Of a stretch of DNA of 64,000 bases, positions 47,736-54,800 are shown piece after piece (positions within the stretch are counted from its first letter, which is position 1; each line of letters opens with the position of its first letter). This DNA is from Shewanella marisflavi (GTDB taxonomy: Bacteria; Pseudomonadota; Gammaproteobacteria; Enterobacterales; Shewanellaceae). The stretch is taken from the NCBI RefSeq assembly GCF_023283925.1, contig NZ_JAKIKX010000004.1, positions 310,001 through 374,000 of the forward strand, in the 5' to 3' direction. The position numbers were made by a program, and so were the translations under genes. The notes under the pieces were generated by a model, which worked only from the letters and a program-made list of their open reading frames with translations, did not search any database and was not told where the DNA came from.

Positions 47736-48695
47736 ATGAGCCAACATTGGGACGAATACTGGCAACAGGGGCACTTAACTTCATTCGGCGCCAGCTTTAG
47801 CGGAAACTATTCTGGCGTGCTTGAAACTATATGGCATCAGGATTTTAAATGTTTGCCTGATGATTTTAAGGTACTGGATTTAGCGACGGGCAATGGGGCA
47901 CTGCCGCTTTTACTCAATCAGTTTTTTGCTGATACGCAGAAACCTGGAGAGGTAATAGGTGTTGATCTTGCCAAAATTAATACTGATCTTGCCAAGCTAG
48001 ATCTCAATAACAATATCGATGTTTCCTTGGTTTCTCATGTTGATTGTGCTTCATTGCCCTATGCTAATAATCATTTTGACCAAGTGATCTCTCAGTTTGG
48101 CTTGGAATATTCAGACTTAACACTCTCTATACCGGAATCAATTCGTGTTTTGAAACCAGAGGGAGCTTTGAGCCTGGTTACCCATCATAGTCGCTCTTTG
48201 GTGATAAATCGTAACCGACGAATTTTAACTTTAATCAGTCGCGATGAAACCCTGCGTGTATTTGCCACAATGGAGGCCTTAGTTGCACAAATGGGCACTT
48301 TAATCGATGCGGAGGATTTGAGAAAAGTTAAGCAAGACCCTGAATGTGAGCGTCTAAGGCATGAGCTAAATCAACACATATCGGCCCTTGTTCAGTTTGA
48401 TGAAGACGCATTGAAAGATAGTGAACTGTTAGCCTATGTTGCGACACTTTTTCAGCAGGGGCTTTTTTGGTCTCTGGAGCAAAAGACGACATACCTTAAT
48501 TTCGCCAATACCCAAATTGTAACGTTAAAGGAGAGGTTGTCAGAATTGATAGCCGCTTCACTCGACGAATCCGCCTTGGCCAGTCTATTGGCTAGTCTCA
48601 ATGAATATGGCGCTGTGCTCTATAGCCTAAGTCAAATAGCGAATGAGGACGGGCAGATTTTAGGATGGAAGATTGTTATAAACAAAACTGTCTAG
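47736..48695 (+). CDS. Class I SAM-dependent methyltransferase
   Basis: 319 residues with motif I VLDLATGNGALPL (about 45-57), an acidic motif II VIGVDLAKI, and post-motif DQVISQFGLEY. The C-terminal half is helical and not assigned to a known fold by eye. The start at 47736 (MSQHWDEYW) is chosen because AAGGG lies upstream; an ATG six codons earlier (47718) is in frame. The substrate is unknown. It sits between the TonB receptor and the TonB2 operon, in the same direction. Confidence 0.8.
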   Translation: MSQHWDEYWQQGHLTSFGASFSGNYSGVLETIWHQDFKCLPDDFKVLDLATGNGALPLLLNQFFADTQKPGEVIGVDLAKINTDLAKLDLNNNIDVSLVSHVDCASLPYANNHFDQVISQFGLEYSDLTLSIPESIRVLKPEGALSLVTHHSRSLVINRNRRILTLISRDETLRVFATMEALVAQMGTLIDAEDLRKVKQDPECERLRHELNQHISALVQFDEDALKDSELLAYVATLFQQGLFWSLEQKTTYLNFANTQIVTLKERLSELIAASLDESALASLLASLNEYGAVLYSLSQIANEDGQILGWKIVINKTV

Positions 48696-48997
48696 CAGGG
48701 GAGGGGGCTAAACCGATCATATGTATATATTATGTTTCGAATATCCCTCATGGCAACGCCGGAGCAACATAATTGCATTTGCATGCTTTTCCCATGGCAA
48801 GTTGGTTATCACTTTGTTAATTAATCTTTTGTTTATTGTTAATGTAGATAGCCCTTTAAATTCAGGTGCTTAGTTACTTGCGCCTGTTTAAACTCCTGGG
48901 GGCTTGTTTAATTTGTAAATATTGACTTGTTTGAAAAAACACCTCTTGTAGTAATTTCGCCTCGTAAGAGCTTTTTCTGCTAGTTTTAGCCGTTTCC

Positions 48998-49021
48998 AAA
49001 TGTTGACACAGGTCAACATTT
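48998..49021. promoter_or_regulatory. Palindromic operator over the TonB2 operon promoter
   Basis: AAATGTTGAC (48998-49007) and GTCAACATTT (49012-49021) are exact complements with 4 bases between. The inner core TTGAC-N4-GTCAA has the geometry of an FNR-type site (TTGAT-N4-ATCAA) with one changed base in each half. A consensus -35 (TTGACA, 49003-49008) lies inside, with a weak -10 AATGAT (49027-49032). Confidence 0.65.
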
Positions 49022-49041
49022 TGTGAAATGATGCCTGCGGG

Positions 49042-49063
49042 TCTACACCTCACCCGGTGTAGA
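49042..49063 (+). repeat. Leader hairpin of the TonB2 operon
   Basis: TCTACACC (49042-49049) and GGTGTAGA (49056-49063) are exact complements around a 6-base loop. It would lie at the very 5' end of the transcript from the proposed promoter. No T tract follows, so it is more likely a stabilising or regulatory structure than a terminator. Confidence 0.5.
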
Positions 49064-49198
49064 AAAGGGAAGATAATAACTAACAATCACAAGAGAAATG
49101 CACACTTATGGTGGCGGAATTCATGCAAATATAAGCAGAAAACCCGTGTTACCAATAAGTTAAACCTTTTATTTTTCACTTCAAATTGGTTGGGAACT

Positions 49199-49981
49199 AT
49201 GTCCAAGGTAAGCAATAGAACTAAAATCGCTACAGCGCTCATTGGCGCGCTGGCCTTAGCAGGCAGTAACTTAGTGGTTGCCGATCCACTTTCTGACGTT
49301 CAGAAAGCGGATTCTAAAATTCATACAGATGCAGCAGCATCTCAGAAGAAAGTCGATAAGTATTACGATCAAGCGCAAGATATGGCGTTTGAATATGGCC
49401 AAGTTGCAGACACTCGTGAGTCAACTAAGTCATACAATGATTACGTGGCTGGTTTGGTTGCAGACCAAGAAGCCACAATGAAACTGATTCAAGAAGATAT
49501 CAACGGTGTTGATAAGCTACGTCAAGGTGTTGTGCCTTTGATGTTCAAGATGGTTGATGCCCTTGAGCAGTTCGTTGCACTGGATCTGCCATTTAATAAG
49601 GAAGCTCGTGAAGCACGTATTCAGCGTCTTCGTGAGACCCTTGATACCGCTAACGTCACTTTGGCTGAAAAGTACCGTTTGATTCTTGATGCTTATAACA
49701 TCGAGCGCGAATACGGTTCTAAGCTGAACGTTGAAACCGGTAAGCTACAACTAGACGGTAAAGAGATCTTGGTTGATTTCATCAACTTTGGTCGCGTTGC
49801 CTACTACGCACAAAGCCTAGATCAAAAGTCTGCTTGGATGTTCAATCCAGAGACGAAAGCATGGGACAAGCTAGAAGATAGCTACCTACGTAACATTACT
49901 AAAGCAATTCGCCAGGCTCGTGGCCAGGGTGCTCCAGATATGTTCGCGTTACCAATCCCAGCTGCGGAGGCTGCACAATAA
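49199..49981 (+). CDS. DUF3450 periplasmic protein of the TonB2 operon
   Basis: 260 residues: a signal peptide (MSKVSNRTKIATALIGALALAGSNLVVA), then a long helical, coiled-coil-rich part (about 30-150) and a C-terminal region with DFINFGRVAYYAQSLDQKSAWMF and W-rich ends. DUF3450 proteins are regularly found in front of MotA/TolQ-ExbB genes in marine gammaproteobacteria. No activity is known; a periplasmic accessory role in TonB energy transfer is inference. Its stop overlaps the next ATG by one base (TAATG). Confidence 0.85.
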   Translation: MSKVSNRTKIATALIGALALAGSNLVVADPLSDVQKADSKIHTDAAASQKKVDKYYDQAQDMAFEYGQVADTRESTKSYNDYVAGLVADQEATMKLIQEDINGVDKLRQGVVPLMFKMVDALEQFVALDLPFNKEAREARIQRLRETLDTANVTLAEKYRLILDAYNIEREYGSKLNVETGKLQLDGKEILVDFINFGRVAYYAQSLDQKSAWMFNPETKAWDKLEDSYLRNITKAIRQARGQGAPDMFALPIPAAEAAQ

Positions 49982-51336
49982 TGAAAAAGTTAATCTCTAC
50001 AGCAATCGTTGCTGCAAGTCTATCTTTAACAGCTGGTATGGTGAGCGCTGCTGACGCGCCAAAGAGCATCGACCAGCTACTTAAGCAAGTTCAAACTGAA
50101 CGCGCTAACGCTGCTCAAGTTAACAAGAAGCGTGAAGCTGAGTTCCAGGCAGAGCGTGGCGACAAAGCTGCACTACTTAAGCGTGAAAAGGCTGCACTTG
50201 CCGCTGAAGAACAGCGCGGTAAAGATCTGTCACAAGCATTTGCCGATAACGAGCGTAAAATTGCTCAGTTAGAAGAAGACCGTAAGATTGCTCAAGGTGA
50301 CTTGGGTGAAATGTTCGGTGTGGTTAAAGGTGAAGCCGGTGATTTCGCTGGTAAGCTTGTTGCGTCAAACGTTAGTGCACAGTACCCAGGTCGTGATGCG
50401 TTCATCGCTGAACTTGGTGCGCGTAAAGAACTGCCAAAAATCGAAGAACTCGAAAAGTTCTGGGAAGAGCAGCTATTTGAAATGGCTGAATCTGGTAAGG
50501 TTGTTACCTTTGATGCAGCGGTAACGGGTATCGATGGTAACGTTCACACCACTAAGGTAACTCGTGTTGGTGCGTATAACCTACTAGCCGATGGTCAGTA
50601 TGTTGTTTACAACGCCGACCTAGGTCTTATCCAGCAGCTTTCACAGCAGCCTGGTAGCGAGCAAGTAGCAAGCGTTAAAGCTTTCGAAGGCCAAACTTCT
50701 GGCGTTCACAAACTGTTCGTTGACCCTGCACGTGGTGTACTGCTAAACGTATTCACTCAGAAAGCAACTATCGAAGAGCGTATTGAAGCCGGTGGTACAA
50801 TCGGTTACATCATTATCGGTCTACTGGTACTAGGTGCCCTGATCTCTATCGAACGTCTGGTGACTCTGTATGTTGTTGGCGCTAAAGTTAACGCTCAGCG
50901 TAAGAACATCGATAACCCAGGTAACAACCCTCTTGGTCGCGTGTTGAAAGCTTACCACGACAACAAAGATGTTGACGTTGAAACGCTTGAACTGAAACTT
51001 GACGAAGCGATTCTAAAAGAAACGCCTGCACTTGAGACTCGTATCTCAATCATCAAGGTTCTGGCTGCTATCGCTCCTATGATGGGTCTACTGGGTACGG
51101 TAACCGGTATGATTGCAACCTTCCAAAGCATCCAGCTATTCGGTACTGGTGATCCTAAGCTAATGGCTGGTGGTATCTCTATGGCACTGATGACAACCGT
51201 ACAAGGTCTGGTTGCTGCACTTCCACTAATGCTAATGCACGCTATCGTGATTGCACGTAGTAAGTCAGTTGTTCAAGTACTTGAAGAGCAAAGTGCGGGT
51301 ATCGTTGCCGAGCACGCTGAGAAGAGGAACGCCTAA
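49981..51336 (+). CDS. ttpC: TtpC-like MotA/TolQ/ExbB proton channel protein with periplasmic coiled coil
   Basis: 451 residues: a signal peptide (1-23), a coiled coil (about 30-110), a mixed periplasmic domain (about 135-265), then three membrane segments (about 272-298, 357-382, 398-425) with the TolQ/ExbB signature APMMGLLGTVTGMIATF and the small-residue GGISMALMTTVQGLVAA. This long form corresponds to TtpC of Vibrio TonB2 systems, which is required there along with ExbB2. Starts and stops overlap by one base with both neighbours, so expression is coupled. Confidence 0.88.
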   Translation: MKKLISTAIVAASLSLTAGMVSAADAPKSIDQLLKQVQTERANAAQVNKKREAEFQAERGDKAALLKREKAALAAEEQRGKDLSQAFADNERKIAQLEEDRKIAQGDLGEMFGVVKGEAGDFAGKLVASNVSAQYPGRDAFIAELGARKELPKIEELEKFWEEQLFEMAESGKVVTFDAAVTGIDGNVHTTKVTRVGAYNLLADGQYVVYNADLGLIQQLSQQPGSEQVASVKAFEGQTSGVHKLFVDPARGVLLNVFTQKATIEERIEAGGTIGYIIIGLLVLGALISIERLVTLYVVGAKVNAQRKNIDNPGNNPLGRVLKAYHDNKDVDVETLELKLDEAILKETPALETRISIIKVLAAIAPMMGLLGTVTGMIATFQSIQLFGTGDPKLMAGGISMALMTTVQGLVAALPLMLMHAIVIARSKSVVQVLEEQSAGIVAEHAEKRNA

Positions 51337-51863
51337 TGATGCTATACCTGATGGACATCTGGGATTCCGTCAGGGGCTTCATGGCCTCCGGAGGCGACGT
51401 CCTCTGGTTGGTTGCGGCAGTGCTATTTCTAATGTGGGTGTTAATGCTTGAGCGCTATTGGTATCTCAATTTGATTGCGCCAAAAGAGCACAAGAACATT
51501 ATCACCGCATGGGACAATCGAGAGGATTCTACCTCTTGGCATGCACACCGTATCCGTGAAGCTTGGGTATCCCAAGCGAAACAAGATATGAATGCTCGTA
51601 TGCTGATTATCAAAACCTTAGTAGCCATCTGTCCAATGATCGGTCTACTAGGTACCGTAACCGGTATGATACAGGTATTCGATGTGATGGCAGTTCATGG
51701 TACGAGTAACGCTCGTATGATGGCAGCTGGTATTTCAATGGCGACAATGCCCACAATGGCAGGAATGGTCGCAGCACTATCGGGTGTATTCTTTAGCACA
51801 CGTTTAGATGCAAAAATGAAAATCAGTTTAGAAAAGCTCAAAGATAGCTTGCCACACCACTAG
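51336..51863 (+). CDS. exbB: ExbB-type biopolymer transport protein
   Basis: 175 residues with three membrane segments (about 18-38, 90-113, 125-150) and the family signature CPMIGLLGTVTGMIQVF followed by MAAGISMATMPTMAGMVAA. ExbB pentamers with ExbD use the proton gradient to energise TonB. The ATG overlaps the ttpC stop; a second ATG follows directly. This is the second ExbB-like subunit of the operon. Confidence 0.93.
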   Translation: MMLYLMDIWDSVRGFMASGGDVLWLVAAVLFLMWVLMLERYWYLNLIAPKEHKNIITAWDNREDSTSWHAHRIREAWVSQAKQDMNARMLIIKTLVAICPMIGLLGTVTGMIQVFDVMAVHGTSNARMMAAGISMATMPTMAGMVAALSGVFFSTRLDAKMKISLEKLKDSLPHH

Positions 51864-51877
51864 AGAGAGTATTGAAC

Positions 51878-52282
51878 ATGGCACGTAAAAAGCATTCAAG
51901 TATAGAAGAAGAAGCGCAAATTGATATGACGCCGATGCTCGACATCGTGTTTATCATGTTGATCTTCTTTATCGTAACGACGTCGTTCATTAAGCCATCT
52001 GGTCTTGACTACAACAAGCCAGAAGCTTCTCAAGCGACAACTAAGAAGTCTGCAAACATCTTTATTGGTGTCAGCAAGACAGGCGTGATTAAGATGGAAA
52101 ACCGTCAGGTTGACATCGAGCGTGTGACAGCAAACGTTGAGCGTATGCTGGCTGAAGCACCAGAAGCGGCTGTACTGATCGAAGCAGATAAAGAAGCTGA
52201 ACACGGCATTGTTGTAAAGGTTATGGACAATGTGAAGAAAGCGGGTATCGATAAAATATCGGTTTCAGCGGGGAAAGACTAA
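51878..52282 (+). CDS. exbD: ExbD-type biopolymer transport protein
   Basis: 134 residues with one membrane helix (about 21-39, LDIVFIMLIFFIVTTSFI) that includes the essential proton-path Asp22, and a periplasmic domain. The start is ATG 51878 (MARKKHSS), preceded by GAGAGAG; an in-frame TTG two codons upstream is less likely. It lies 14 bases after exbB and 1 base before tonB. Confidence 0.93.
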   Translation: MARKKHSSIEEEAQIDMTPMLDIVFIMLIFFIVTTSFIKPSGLDYNKPEASQATTKKSANIFIGVSKTGVIKMENRQVDIERVTANVERMLAEAPEAAVLIEADKEAEHGIVVKVMDNVKKAGIDKISVSAGKD

Positions 52283-52283
52283 T

Positions 52284-52901
52284 ATGCTGAGAGGAATAGT
52301 ATCATTATTAGTTGGTGGTGCTGTTACTTTTGCCCTGTTTGTTTTCATGGCCTTCTTGGTCGGTGGCGGCGCTAAACGCGCCGACACCAAAACTGATTCT
52401 CCAGTTATCGAGATCAGTATGGATAAACAGGATACGAAAGTGCAGGACAAGCCTAGGGTAAAACCTAAGCCACCTACACCGCCTGAGCAGCCACCTTTAC
52501 CAGATACGCCACCGCCAGATAGCTCATCTGACATTGATACCAACATGGCTTTCAACATGTCTGGTGTAGTTGCTGGCTCAGCGAGTACCGGCTTTAAGCT
52601 GGGCAACATGATGACCCGTGACGGTGATGCGACACCTATCGTACGTATCGAACCACAGTATCCAATTGCTGCGGCACGTGACGGTAAGGAAGGCTGGGTA
52701 CAACTTAGCTTTACCATCAACGAACTTGGTGGTGTAGAAGATGTGCAGGTGATCGACGCCGATCCAAAGCGTATTTTCGATAGAGAAGCTAAGCGCGCAC
52801 TGAAAAAGTGGAAATACAAGCCTAAGATTGTTGACGGTAAAGCCCTTAAGCAACCTGGCATGACTGTTCAATTGGACTTTAAACTAGATGGAGGCAAATA
52901 G
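52284..52901 (+). CDS. tonB: TonB2-type energy transducer
   Basis: 205 residues: an N-terminal anchor helix (about 5-27), a short proline-rich stretch (about 55-78, KPKPPTPPEQPPLPDTPPPD) and a TonB C-terminal domain (RIEPQYPIAAARDGKEGWVQL, ALKKWKYKP). The periplasmic linker is much shorter than in TonB1, as is usual for TonB2 proteins. It contacts outer-membrane receptors such as the one at 44993-47623. Confidence 0.92.
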   Translation: MLRGIVSLLVGGAVTFALFVFMAFLVGGGAKRADTKTDSPVIEISMDKQDTKVQDKPRVKPKPPTPPEQPPLPDTPPPDSSSDIDTNMAFNMSGVVAGSASTGFKLGNMMTRDGDATPIVRIEPQYPIAAARDGKEGWVQLSFTINELGGVEDVQVIDADPKRIFDREAKRALKKWKYKPKIVDGKALKQPGMTVQLDFKLDGGK

Positions 52902-52903
52902 AG

Positions 52904-54151
52904 ATGCAAAAAGTTAATACGCTTGCAGCAGCACTATTGTTTGCTATCGGTGGAAGTCTAACAATTGCGCCAGTCGCAAACGCCGCTGAGAAGTGCCCGA
53001 TTGAGAAGCGCCAGTCTAAGGCCGTAGGTCAAAGCTCGGCAAAGAAAGTCCAAAAGTCTTTCGAAGCTTATCAAGAAGGTAACATTGACGAAGCGATTGC
53101 CGTTCTGCTTGAAGCCAGTCCTCGTGATGATTTTGATAAGGCCTATATTGCCCGTATGTTGGGTAACTTCTATGCCGAAAAGAATCAGATGGGTACAGCA
53201 GTCAAGTATTTGAAGCAAGCCGTAGACGCTGACATTCTTGGTGGTACAGACCATGGTGCTACCCTGCGTTTGTACGCTGACCTGTTGATTCAGGAAAAGA
53301 AGTTTAAAGAATCTATCCCTTACTACTATGAGTGGATGAAGTTTACCTGTAAGGAAGATGCACAAGTGTATCGCCGTATTGGTATCGCTTACTCTGAGCT
53401 CAAAGAGTGGGACAAGGTTCTTGGCGTTGTTGATAAAGGTCTGGCCATCAGTACTAAGCCCGATAAAGGCTTGTACCAGATGAAGCTGACCGCTTACTTC
53501 AACAAGAAAGATTATAAAAATGCGATTAAAGTACTCGAAACCATGGTTCCCTTGTTCCAACAAGATGGCCGTCTTTGGGTACAGTTAGCGCAGTTTTATT
53601 TGATGACTGAAGATTATGAAAAGTCACTAGCAACTTATCACTTAGCTTATATGAATGGGTTTTTAGAGACTGCGGCTAATATTACACGTCTGTCTCAACT
53701 GCTGGCACAAAACGGTTCACCGTATCGTGCAGCGAAAATCTATGAAAAGCATATGAAGAGTGGCCTGATCAAGGAAGATGAGAAAACCTTGTCTATCCTA
53801 GGTGGCTTCTATCACAATGCGAAAGAGCTAAAAGAAGCGGCTGAATACTATGGTAAAGCTGCTGACGTTAATAACGACGGTAAACTTTATCTTAAGCAAG
53901 CAAGACTTTTGACGCTTCGCGAACAACATAAGGCTGCTATTCCAGTGCTGAAGAAAGCACTTGCAGCAGGTGGCGTGAGCGAGGGTGAAGTTGAGTTTGA
54001 ATTGGCGCTGGCTTATCTCGGCACTAAGCAGTACAAGGCAGCGTATAACGCTTGCTTAAAGGCTGCTAAGGATGAGAAGACTAAGCGCACAGCTAATAGC
54101 TATCTTGCTTATATCAAGGAAAAAGCACGTATCTATAACGTTGCACTTTAA
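52904..54151 (+). CDS. Exported TPR protein of the TonB2 operon
   Basis: 415 residues: a signal peptide (cleavage after ANA, about residue 25) and TPR-like helical repeats along the whole chain (EAYQEGNIDEAIAVLLEA, AKNQMGTAVKYLKQAV-like units, AEYYGKAADVNNDGKLYLKQA). It follows tonB by 2 bases. A TPR protein is a regular last member of TonB2 operons in Vibrio and Shewanella; a scaffolding role in the periplasm is inferred. Confidence 0.85.
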   Translation: MQKVNTLAAALLFAIGGSLTIAPVANAAEKCPIEKRQSKAVGQSSAKKVQKSFEAYQEGNIDEAIAVLLEASPRDDFDKAYIARMLGNFYAEKNQMGTAVKYLKQAVDADILGGTDHGATLRLYADLLIQEKKFKESIPYYYEWMKFTCKEDAQVYRRIGIAYSELKEWDKVLGVVDKGLAISTKPDKGLYQMKLTAYFNKKDYKNAIKVLETMVPLFQQDGRLWVQLAQFYLMTEDYEKSLATYHLAYMNGFLETAANITRLSQLLAQNGSPYRAAKIYEKHMKSGLIKEDEKTLSILGGFYHNAKELKEAAEYYGKAADVNNDGKLYLKQARLLTLREQHKAAIPVLKKALAAGGVSEGEVEFELALAYLGTKQYKAAYNACLKAAKDEKTKRTANSYLAYIKEKARIYNVAL

Positions 54152-54162
54152 TCCTGGTTGTT

Positions 54163-54202
54163 ATGACATAAAAAGCCCCGCGAGGGGCTTTTTTTATGTC
54201 AT
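54163..54202. terminator. Bidirectional terminator between TPR gene and GGDEF-like gene
   Basis: A long inverted repeat (ATGACATA and its complement outside, AAAAGCCCC/GGGGCTTTT inside) with loop GCGA is flanked by A and T tracts that serve both convergent genes. Confidence 0.92.
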
Positions 54203-54211
54203 TTAATCTAG

Positions 54212-54721
54212 TTAGTTGAGACAGCGCATCGCCGTATGATGCTCCTTTTGCCCCTCGAGGGTATGAGTCAACGAGCGCACATCTTCAAACAAATTTTCGA
54301 TGTTGAGACCGTCCTCAGGCTGGCAAAGGCAGGCAGCCAACTCATAGTCGATACGGTAGTTGTGTTTACGTTGAAAATCCTGGTTAAAGGCCATGATTTT
54401 CTGCTCGATGCGGCCGATAACGATTTCGGTTCCTTCTCTGTCTATGTTAAACAACCCCAAGGCAAAGTTATCCTGATTTAGCCTTGCAACCAGATCCGTG
54501 GTCCTTAATATCGCTTCTTGAACCTGTTTCATGAATAATTCAAGCAAATGAGGTTGCTTTACTGTTTCATGAATGTGTGGGCAAAGATACAATAGTGCCA
54601 GCGTCTGGCGTTCTCGCATATGGCGGTGCCACTCACGATTGAACACCTCCATAAAGTAGGTTTGATTGTAGACGCCAGTTTCAGGATCTCTGAATCCAGA
54701 ATTACTAAATGAGTAAATCAT
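54212..54721 (-). CDS. Degenerate GGDEF-domain protein
   Basis: 169 residues forming a single GGDEF-like domain. The N-terminus has the family's entry FRDPETGVYNQTYFMEVFNREW, but the active-site loop reads LNQDNFALGLF where GGDEF is expected, and the metal-binding Asp region is LLYLCPHIHE instead of the usual DxDxFK. It should therefore not make c-di-GMP; it may bind nucleotides or proteins. The start at 54721 has an excellent GAGGAG ribosome site; an ATG seven codons upstream is less likely. Confidence 0.8.
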   Translation of the reverse strand: MIYSFSNSGFRDPETGVYNQTYFMEVFNREWHRHMRERQTLALLYLCPHIHETVKQPHLLELFMKQVQEAILRTTDLVARLNQDNFALGLFNIDREGTEIVIGRIEQKIMAFNQDFQRKHNYRIDYELAACLCQPEDGLNIENLFEDVRSLTHTLEGQKEHHTAMRCLN

Positions 54722-54800
54722 TAACTCGCTCCTCAGATACACCTAAGGTAAGTATAGAAAACAACGTACACTTGCACAGAATATGAAGGATATAACTCGA

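Larger units (their letters stand above)
48696..49198. other. Regulatory region before the TonB2-type operon
   Basis: About 500 AT-rich bases. The first 300 show nothing recognisable apart from a repeated CATGGCAA. The last 200 contain two strong inverted repeats listed separately. An open frame extends upstream from the DUF3450 gene to 49028 but is not protein-like and overlaps the repeats. Confidence 0.5.

Noticed and set aside
48745..48770. Sigma-54 promoter-like TGGCAA...GAGCA upstream of the TonB2 operon
   Set aside because: GG-N10-GC spacing fits, but the -12 element GAGCA is poor and it lies 430 bases from the first gene with no activator nearby.
49028..49198. N-terminal extension of the DUF3450 ORF
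   Set aside because: The extension spans the leader hairpin and has no signal-peptide character; the ATG at 49199 begins a proper signal peptide.
52265..53563. Two minus-strand ORFs of about 200 codons over tonB and the TPR gene
   Set aside because: Both are opposite to clearly real genes in a tight operon. The low-complexity Gly/Ser stretch mirrors the Pro-rich part of TonB.
54212..54721. Active diguanylate cyclase
   Set aside because: The GGDEF signature is replaced by NQDNF and the metal-binding residues are not visible, so catalytic activity is not supported.
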